From: Candidatus Bathyarchaeota archaeon
GTDB taxonomy: Archaea > Thermoproteota > Bathyarchaeia > TCS64
Direction of reading: 5' to 3'
Length of the DNA: 11,103 nt
Assembly (NCBI GenBank): GCA_014729945.1
Contig: WJJC01000031.1
Location: 1 to 11,103 of the forward strand
Below the pieces are notes generated by a model that had not been told where the DNA came from, ran no database searches, and worked only from the letters and a program-made list of their open reading frames with translations. How positions within the stretch are numbered: position 1 is the stretch's first letter; every line of letters starts with the position of its first letter. Positions 7,004 through 11,103 of the stretch are shown here, piece after piece. Made by a program: the position numbers and the translations under genes.

Positions 7004-7014
7004 TGATAATATCA
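7004..7014. promoter_or_regulatory. Nitroreductase TATA region within a short palindrome
   Basis: The minus strand reads TGATATTATCA, 24-34 nt ahead of the ATG at 6980, where a TATA box belongs for a leaderless start. The eleven bases are a perfect 5+1+5 palindrome, so a dimeric regulator could compete with TBP here. It is short and AT-rich, so chance is possible. The divergent gene at 7074 has a separate AT-rich box at 7031-7048. Confidence 0.4.
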
Positions 7015-7030
7015 CCTGATACATATTGCT

Positions 7031-7048
7031 TAATATAATAATTATACA
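7031..7048 (+). promoter_or_regulatory. TATA-like region of the 7074 gene
   Basis: An 18-bp A/T-rich run, TAATATAATAATTATACA, ends 26 nt ahead of the GTG at 7074. GGAAGG at 7061-7066 lies 7 nt before that GTG and could be a ribosome site. Confidence 0.45.
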
Positions 7049-7073
7049 CCTAGTCCAAATGGAAGGATAACCG

Positions 7074-7844
7074 GTGAAGATGAATACACTTGAACGAGTG
7101 CCCATCGTGTTAGGCACCGTTCTTATCGTCACAGTCATCTGGTCTGTTGGGCAACTTGAGGGAGGTTCAGTCGAGTTAATTGAGTTTGAGATCACCAATG
7201 ATGCGGCTGATCCATTTACCTGCCTGAATATTGAGTTGATGAACGAAGATCAGAGACCAATAACCAGGATACGGGCTAGAATAAACGAAATAGAGCTACC
7301 TTACACGTTCAATGTGTCGAGAGATAACCCAGTTCAGCCTTCAAGGAGAGCGGAGTTTCATCGGTACACGGCTTGGTTTGTGCCAGGTGGTGGGGTTGAT
7401 GGTTACTGTCCGGTGGATGGAGAGGATTACAAGTTAAGGTTAACCATTGATTTCAGTGATGGCTTCACTCAAACTATCACCAAGTATGGTCGATTCAAAG
7501 AGAGAAAAATTGCTTCGATTAGGAGTATTGGCGGATTTGAAATGCTGTTTTTTGATAAGGCTGACTTGCTTACGTTTGTGGAAGGTAGTTCGTTGTATAT
7601 TCAGCTTCGTAATGTCTGGTACCTAGGGGACAGCCAGACTTTAAAACGCTTGGAGCTACATGTTGATGATGAGAAAATCTTCGATGAGTCTATCAGGATA
7701 AAATTCGGTGAGTACTATGCTGTTACCGTTTCTACGCCCACCCGGTTTGAGTCTCGGCAATACTATAACGTGACTCTGGTGGCGTATTCAATTGAGGGAA
7801 ACACATCAACATATAGCAGAAAGGTGCTTTGTCAGGAAAAATAG
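7074..7844 (+). CDS. Membrane-anchored protein of unknown function, beta-rich
   Basis: I do not recognise this family. The 256-residue product has one N-terminal hydrophobic segment (about residues 9-26, VPIVLGTVLIVTVIWSVG) preceded by few charges. It acts as a signal anchor or an uncleaved signal peptide. The rest is hydrophilic and rich in alternating hydrophobic residues, which suggests an extracytoplasmic beta-sandwich of two repeats of roughly 105 residues. It has three cysteines (FTCLNIE, GYCPVDG, VLCQEK) outside the anchor, which may form a disulfide. Potential N-glycosylation sequons are present (NVS, NVT, NTS). The GTG at 7074 and the ATG at 7080 are both usable; GGAAGG at 7061 favours GTG. 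It is divergent from the nitroreductase across 93 nt and has no operon partner. Confidence 0.68.
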   Translation: MKMNTLERVPIVLGTVLIVTVIWSVGQLEGGSVELIEFEITNDAADPFTCLNIELMNEDQRPITRIRARINEIELPYTFNVSRDNPVQPSRRAEFHRYTAWFVPGGGVDGYCPVDGEDYKLRLTIDFSDGFTQTITKYGRFKERKIASIRSIGGFEMLFFDKADLLTFVEGSSLYIQLRNVWYLGDSQTLKRLELHVDDEKIFDESIRIKFGEYYAVTVSTPTRFESRQYYNVTLVAYSIEGNTSTYSRKVLCQEK

Positions 7845-7870
7845 ATGGTATCATTAAACACATAAAGTCA

Positions 7871-8146
7871 TCAGATGGATTGAATTGTTAATTTAGATCC
7901 GTGTATAATCCAGCTACGAGTCTTATAATGTCTAGGTGCCGAGAAAACCGTAAACGTGATAGAAAGATAATGGAAAAATGCAACCAGAGGAATACCCGAG
8001 GCTAGAAAACTATTCGCGTCCATCGGCGAGACCGTTAATGCACCTAACCGCTTAACTGTGACCAAACATTTATCTCTGGTCACCACAATCCAATAAACCT
8101 CGGTGAAAGAGATGGCAAGGGATAGCATTCCGACCAACAGAAACAT
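7871..8146 (-). CDS. Possible small two-span membrane protein
   Basis: This 91-codon frame encodes two hydrophobic stretches: residues 1-22 (FLLVGMLSLAISFTEVYWIVV) and about 47-68 (FLASGIPLVAFFHYLSITFTVF). They are separated by a short basic loop containing SPMDANSF. The pattern of a small helical hairpin with a polar N-P/M turn resembles small archaeal membrane proteins, but I recognise no family. It fills the otherwise empty stretch between 7845 and 8111. Against it are the absence of a convincing ribosome site or TATA box upstream of 8146, and overlap with the LOR/SDH promoter and first codons on the opposite strand. An internal ATG at 8128 would shorten but not remove the overlap. Confidence 0.35.
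   Translation of the reverse strand: MFLLVGMLSLAISFTEVYWIVVTRDKCLVTVKRLGALTVSPMDANSFLASGIPLVAFFHYLSITFTVFSAPRHYKTRSWIIHGSKLTIQSI
8058..8083. promoter_or_regulatory. Inverted repeat bracketing the LOR/SDH TATA box (candidate operator)
   Basis: GTGACCA (8058-8064) and TGGTCAC (8077-8083) are exact reverse complements separated by 12 nt, AACATTTATCTC, which contain the TATA-like CATTTATCT (8067-8075). Centre-to-centre distance is 19 bp, close to two helical turns, as expected for a dimeric repressor. Transcription would start near 8097, just before the ribosome site at 8102. Which regulator binds is unknown. Confidence 0.5.
8102..8106 (+). promoter_or_regulatory. Shine-Dalgarno GGTGA deciding the 8112 start
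   Basis: GGTGA matches the anti-Shine-Dalgarno end of archaeal 16S rRNA and ends 5 nt before the ATG at 8112. With the TATA-like box at 8067-8075 it forms a complete initiation region, although the ATG's own frame stops after 16 codons. Confidence 0.5.
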
Positions 8147-9360
8147 ACTCTCAAATCATTGAACTCCACGGACACCTAATCGATTCTAACATACTCTCAC
8201 AGGTCCTAGACACCATAATGGATCATCAAGCAGAGTTTGAGTTCCAAGAGTTCAATGTCGGCAAGAGAAAACACGACCCAAGCTCCACACGCATACAGCT
8301 AATAGCTGAGAGCAGGGAGCAACTAGACACCCTCATAAGGGAGGTAACGCGCCTAGGCGCTACCCTCCCAGAGACACCGGAAATAGAATACATGGAGGCA
8401 CCGGGAGATATGATGCTCCCCGATGACTTCTACTGCACCACGAACCATGAGACCATGGTCTACATACAAGGTGAATGGATAAAAGTGGAAAACCAGATGA
8501 TGGACAAACATATCATCGTGGACCTGGAGAAGAAGACAGCCTACTGTAAACCCATAGCCGAGGTGAAGAAAGGCGACTTGGTGGTAGTAGGTCAACGTGG
8601 CGTCAAGGTGAAACACCCGGAACGCCCAAGGGAAGGCGTGGGTGTATTCGAGTTCATGAATAGTGATGTGTCACCGGAGAAACCAGCCACATCAATAATA
8701 CGGGAAGTAGCCCGTAGCATCAAAGAGAGAGCCGGTAACGGCGGCAAGATCGTGGTGGTGGCTGGACCCGCGGTGATCCACACCGGAGGTGCCCCCCATC
8801 TAGCTGAACTAGTTGAGCTAGGCTACGTGGACTCCCTGCTCTCAGGTAACGCGTTGGCGGTTCATGACATTGAACGCGCCCTCTACGGCACCAGTCTCGG
8901 GGTCAATCTTGAAAACATCAAGGTGCAGAACCCTAGAAATCATATAGCAGCAATAAATCAGGTACTCAAAGCAGGGTCCATAAAGGCTCTGGTAGAAAAC
9001 GGCAAACTCAAAAAAGGTATTTTCTACCAGCTCACTAAACACAATGTACCCTACGTTCTAGCCGGCTCAATACGCGACGACGGGCCCATACCAGAGGTAA
9101 TAAAATGCAGCGACGAAGCCCAGAGACAGTACCGTAAACAAGTGAAGGACGCTGACTACGTCATCATGCTGGCCTCAACGCTCCACAGTATTGCCGTGGG
9201 GAACATGCTGCCAAGCAGAGTCAAGACAATCTGCGTGGACATAAACCCGGCTGTAGTCACCAAGCTCAGTGACAGGGGGACAAGCCAAGCGGTAGGCATC
9301 GTGACAGACGTAGGCACATTCTTACCATTACTGGTAAATGAGTTGAAGAATAGTCTCTAA
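8112..9360 (+). CDS. TIGR00300-type LOR/SDH protein, ornithine cyclodeaminase-like, with apparent 5' frameshift
   Basis: The body from ATG 8218 (380 residues) carries the family's hallmarks: FNVGKRKHDPS, CTTNHETMVYIQGEW, GDLVVVGQRG, GPAVIHTGGAPHLAELVELG, SGNALAVHDIERALYGTSLG and a Rossmann-like MLASTLHSIAVGNMLPSR. Relatives include the archaeal NAD-dependent ornithine cyclodeaminase (ornithine to proline plus ammonia) and the C-terminal domain of cyanobacterial ArgZ/AgrE. Family members usually start with an EIEL-x-GHIIDS segment. Here ELHGHLIDSNILSQVLDTIM is encoded at 8161-8220 in the same frame, upstream of that ATG. That frame is open back to 8107 but contains no ATG, GTG, TTG or CTG. The ATG at 8112, with promoter and GGTGA, is in another frame that stops at 8160-8162. 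A +1 shift joins them. Sequencing error, recoding or non-AUG initiation are all possible. Confidence 0.85.
8142..8199 (+). repeat. 12-bp direct repeat spanning the LOR/SDH frame change
   Basis: AACATACTCTCA occurs at 8142-8153 and again at 8188-8199, 46 bp apart. The first copy encodes N-I-L-S in the frame of ATG 8112, and the second encodes N-I-L-S in the main gene's frame. Loss of one 46-bp unit would fuse the two frames. Confidence 0.6.
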
Positions 9361-9399
9361 CCAATTTACACTGTGTATATGTCTCTCAAGCTAAGCCAC

Positions 9400-9404
9400 T
9401 TTTT
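9400..9404 (+). terminator. Possible oligo-T terminator after LOR/SDH
   Basis: A T5 run lies 40 nt past the stop codon at 9360 with no clear stem. The 169-nt gap to the next gene (9361-9529) otherwise shows only AT-rich patches, including TATATA at 9421-9426, and no convincing coding sequence. Confidence 0.25.
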
Positions 9405-9494
9405 ACTCAAACAGGGTTTCTATATATTCCAGTTTACCAGATGCAATACACATCACTATAAACAATATTCCGTCCAACCTCTTCCACTCCGTCA

Positions 9495-9504
9495 CCATTT
9501 AAAG
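9495..9504 (+). promoter_or_regulatory. TATA-like box of SDR gene
   Basis: CCATTTAAAG sits 26-35 nt ahead of the ATG at 9530 in an otherwise C/A-rich stretch, with no Shine-Dalgarno sequence. A leaderless start is likely. Confidence 0.55.
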
Positions 9505-9529
9505 CCACCGCCACAAACCCTACCCAGAC

Positions 9530-10378
9530 ATGAAAGGCAGACTCTGCATCATCACAGGAGCTAACACAGGCATAGGATACCATACCGCCAAACAACTAGC
9601 CCAAAAAGGAGCCACAGTAGTACTAGTGTGCCGAGACCAAGAAAAAGCAGAAACAGCACAAAAAGAAATCAAACAAGCTACAGGCAGCCACAGCGTATAC
9701 AGAATGCACTGCGACTTAAATAATATGCATAGCATAGACAACTTCACAAAGGAGTTCCAAAGCCGCTTCACCTGTCTCCACGTACTAATAAACAACGCCG
9801 GAGCCATCCACAACACCCGACAAGAGACCACAGAAGGTTACGAGAAAACCATATCCACCAACTATCTGGCCCCATTCAAACTAACCCACAACCTACTACC
9901 ATTACTCAAAGAAAAACCACCATCAAGAATCATAAACCACGGCTCAGGCCTCCACAGAACAGGAGAATTGAACTTTGAAGATCTAATGATGAAAAAAGGG
10001 TATAAAGGAACCCAAGCCTACGCTAACAGCAAACTCATGCTCACCACTTATACATATGCCCTAGCGGAGAGAATACAAGGCACAGGGGTAACAGCCAACA
10101 TAGTCCAGCCCAGAAGCTCAGCTACCCAGCTGGGTAGAAACAAGCAAGGAATCCTGAACAGATTAGGCTACCTACTAGCAAGACCAGTCCAAGTCACTCC
10201 CAAAAGGAGCGCAGAGACCACAGTATGGGCTGCAACCGAACCCAGACTAGCAAACATAACAGGTAGAGTCTTCCACCAGAAAAAAGAGGTGAAAACAGCG
10301 CCCGAAACCTATGACAAAGAGCTCCAAGATAAGCTCTGGGATAAAACAGTGGAAATTCTTGGATCCTCAACCATTTAA
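9530..10378 (+). CDS. Short-chain dehydrogenase/reductase, retinol-dehydrogenase-like
   Basis: This 282-residue classical SDR has the cofactor glycine motif TGANTGIG (9-16), Arg35 after strand 2 (VCRD, suggesting NADP preference), CDL (61-63), the NNAG motif (88-91), catalytic Asn111 (STNYL), Ser139 (NHGSGLH), and Tyr164/Lys168 (YANSK). The overall sequence resembles RDH11-14/WW-domain oxidoreductase-type SDRs, which oxidise or reduce hydrophobic alcohols and carbonyls. The substrate-side motif after strand 6 is usually HPG; here it is QPRSSATQLGRN (193-204), so the Gly is replaced by Arg195. The substrate is unknown. The coding strand is strongly A- and C-rich compared with the genes left of 7.8 kb. 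The gene probably stands alone, as the next gene has its own AT-rich promoter. Confidence 0.88.
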   Translation: MKGRLCIITGANTGIGYHTAKQLAQKGATVVLVCRDQEKAETAQKEIKQATGSHSVYRMHCDLNNMHSIDNFTKEFQSRFTCLHVLINNAGAIHNTRQETTEGYEKTISTNYLAPFKLTHNLLPLLKEKPPSRIINHGSGLHRTGELNFEDLMMKKGYKGTQAYANSKLMLTTYTYALAERIQGTGVTANIVQPRSSATQLGRNKQGILNRLGYLLARPVQVTPKRSAETTVWAATEPRLANITGRVFHQKKEVKTAPETYDKELQDKLWDKTVEILGSSTI

Positions 10379-10380
10379 TT

Positions 10381-10390
10381 ATTATTAAAC
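10381..10390 (+). promoter_or_regulatory. TATA-like box of DUF3795 gene
   Basis: ATTATTAAAC lies 19-28 nt ahead of the ATG at 10409, directly after the SDR stop codon. The wider run TTAATTATTATTAAAC makes the exact box uncertain. There is no ribosome site, so the start appears to be leaderless. Confidence 0.45.
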
Positions 10391-10408
10391 CAAAGAAATT
10401 TATCAAAC

Positions 10409-10789
10409 ATGAATAAGGGATGGAATATCTCCATATGTGGATTAAACTGTGCAAGCTGCGACTTCTATAAGGCAGGTCAAGGAGATAAAAAGAAACAACA
10501 GGAAATAATCAAATGGATCAAACAAGATCACGGGAAAACCATAACCCCTGAGCAAACCATGTGTCACGGATGTAGAGGCCCAGATAAACCCAACTGGAGT
10601 CCAGACTGCGAGTTAAGAAATTGTGCTACAGAAAAAAGTTATAATTATTGCAGCCAGTGTCCGGAATTTATATGCACTAAATTAGAAGCCTTCGCATCAG
10701 ACGGCCACAGTAACCACAAGGAAGCACTGGAGAACCTGAAAAACATCAAAGAAATGAGCTATGAGACGTGGATCAAGACTCAGGCTTGA
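10409..10789 (+). CDS. DUF3795 cysteine-rich protein
   Basis: This 126-residue protein has ten cysteines in the DUF3795 order: CGLNCASC (Cys10, 14, 17), CHGC (52, 55), Cys67 and Cys72 within CELRNCATEK, CSQC (81, 84) and FIC (Cys89), followed by a KLEAF helix and a charged C-terminus. The spacing fits one or two zinc or iron-sulfur sites. The family is common in anaerobic archaea and bacteria and has no established activity. The product is probably cytoplasmic; no signal peptide or membrane span is visible. Its last 17 nt overlap the convergent transporter gene. Confidence 0.88.
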   Translation: MNKGWNISICGLNCASCDFYKAGQGDKKKQQEIIKWIKQDHGKTITPEQTMCHGCRGPDKPNWSPDCELRNCATEKSYNYCSQCPEFICTKLEAFASDGHSNHKEALENLKNIKEMSYETWIKTQA

Positions 10790-11103
10790 AAAAGGACCAG
10801 AAAAACCAGCCGTTCAACGCCATCAACACAGCTCCCGTGTAGAAAGGCAACGTCAGGCTCACAGCCTCAAACATATAGCCAGCTAGAGTCGGTGCAATAG
10901 TCCTTACACCCATCCTAGCAGAATTACTCACACCTATAGCAGTAGCTGTCTCCTCAGGTGATACCATGCCAGAGGCAAAAGTCTGCCTGATTGGCATAGT
11001 GAATAAGACAATGACACGGTTCAACATCATGAATAATACAGCCAAGGAATACCAGCTGGACAACGCGAACAAAACAGTTACACCAGCCGACAAGCCTCTG
11101 CTC
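10773..11103 (-). CDS. MFS transporter, C-terminal part (N-terminus beyond window)
   Basis: The frame is open from the window's right edge to a TGA at 10773, giving 109 residues of an unfinished protein. About three membrane helices are seen: one around VTVLFALSSWYSLAVLFMM, an amphipathic helix and loop MPIRQTFASGMVSPEETATA, one around APTLAGYMFEAVSLTLPF, and the last FYTGAVLMALNGWFFWSFF. The loop pattern R-Q-T-F-x-S-x-M-V-x-x-E-x-x-A-T-A-I-G and the P-x-x-A-G turn are typical of helices 10-12 of major facilitator drug/metabolite exporters. The internal ATG at 11093 is not the start, since residues upstream remain in frame. The substrate cannot be inferred. Confidence 0.82.
   Translation of the reverse strand, partial: SRGLSAGVTVLFALSSWYSLAVLFMMLNRVIVLFTMPIRQTFASGMVSPEETATAIGVSNSARMGVRTIAPTLAGYMFEAVSLTLPFYTGAVLMALNGWFFWSFFKPES

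Noticed and set aside
8592..9042. Minus-strand frames within LOR/SDH
   Set aside because: They are antisense to the conserved GPAVIHTGG and SGNALAVHD region and look like shadows.
9373..9564. Plus-strand 63-codon frame between LOR/SDH and SDR
   Set aside because: It is histidine- and proline-rich with no ribosome site or promoter at the right distance. It runs through the SDR TATA-like box and into the SDR gene.
9520..9831. Minus-strand frame of 103 codons
   Set aside because: It is antisense to the SDR N-terminus, which contains the glycine and NNAG motifs; no independent support.
1..11103. CRISPR array, tRNA or rRNA, transposase or terminal inverted repeats
   Set aside because: On reading both strands I saw no regularly spaced repeats, no tRNA-like cloverleaf with a TTC arm, and no recombinase. 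Window-wide searches with tRNAscan or a repeat finder were not possible.

Overview
The window reads as a piece of an archaeal chromosome. The evidence is the gene content and the promoter style. There is a TIGR00300-type LOR/SDH ornithine cyclodeaminase-like gene, a family best known from archaea, together with DUF998, DUF3795 and MntP proteins. Most genes have an AT-rich TATA-like box 22-34 nt ahead of the start codon and no Shine-Dalgarno sequence, which is the pattern of leaderless archaeal transcripts. I see no bacterial -35/-10 promoters, tRNA, rRNA, CRISPR array or transposase. The lineage cannot be named from the sequence alone.

Left third (1-4213): two M20-family amidohydrolases of the AbgB (p-aminobenzoyl-glutamate hydrolase B) type lie on the minus strand. 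The first is cut by the window edge. They align without a gap over 406 residues at about 65% identity (hand count) and share a promoter element. Between them, on the plus strand, is a two-gene unit: a six-bladed NHL propeller resembling peptidyl-alpha-hydroxyglycine alpha-amidating lyase, then a DUF998 membrane protein. Repeated hydrolases around a propeller and a membrane protein suggest a small peptide/amide catabolic island, but that link is inference.

Middle (4214-7844): on the plus strand are a cysteine-free flavodoxin-fold reductase and the manganese exporter MntP. On the minus strand is a tight pair, a nitroreductase with an unusual N-terminal extension followed 7 nt later by a HAD phosphatase. 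Divergent from the nitroreductase is a membrane-anchored protein of unknown function.

Right third (7845-11103): a possible small membrane protein (minus strand), the LOR/SDH gene, a retinol-dehydrogenase-like SDR, a DUF3795 cysteine-rich protein, and the C-terminal part of an MFS transporter (minus strand, cut by the window edge). The LOR/SDH gene is the most curious. Its promoter, a GGTGA ribosome site and an ATG at 8112 line up well, but that frame stops at 8160. The conserved N-terminus continues in the +1 frame, which has no ATG, GTG, TTG or CTG until 8218. A perfect 7-bp inverted repeat brackets its TATA box, and a 12-bp direct repeat spans the frame change.
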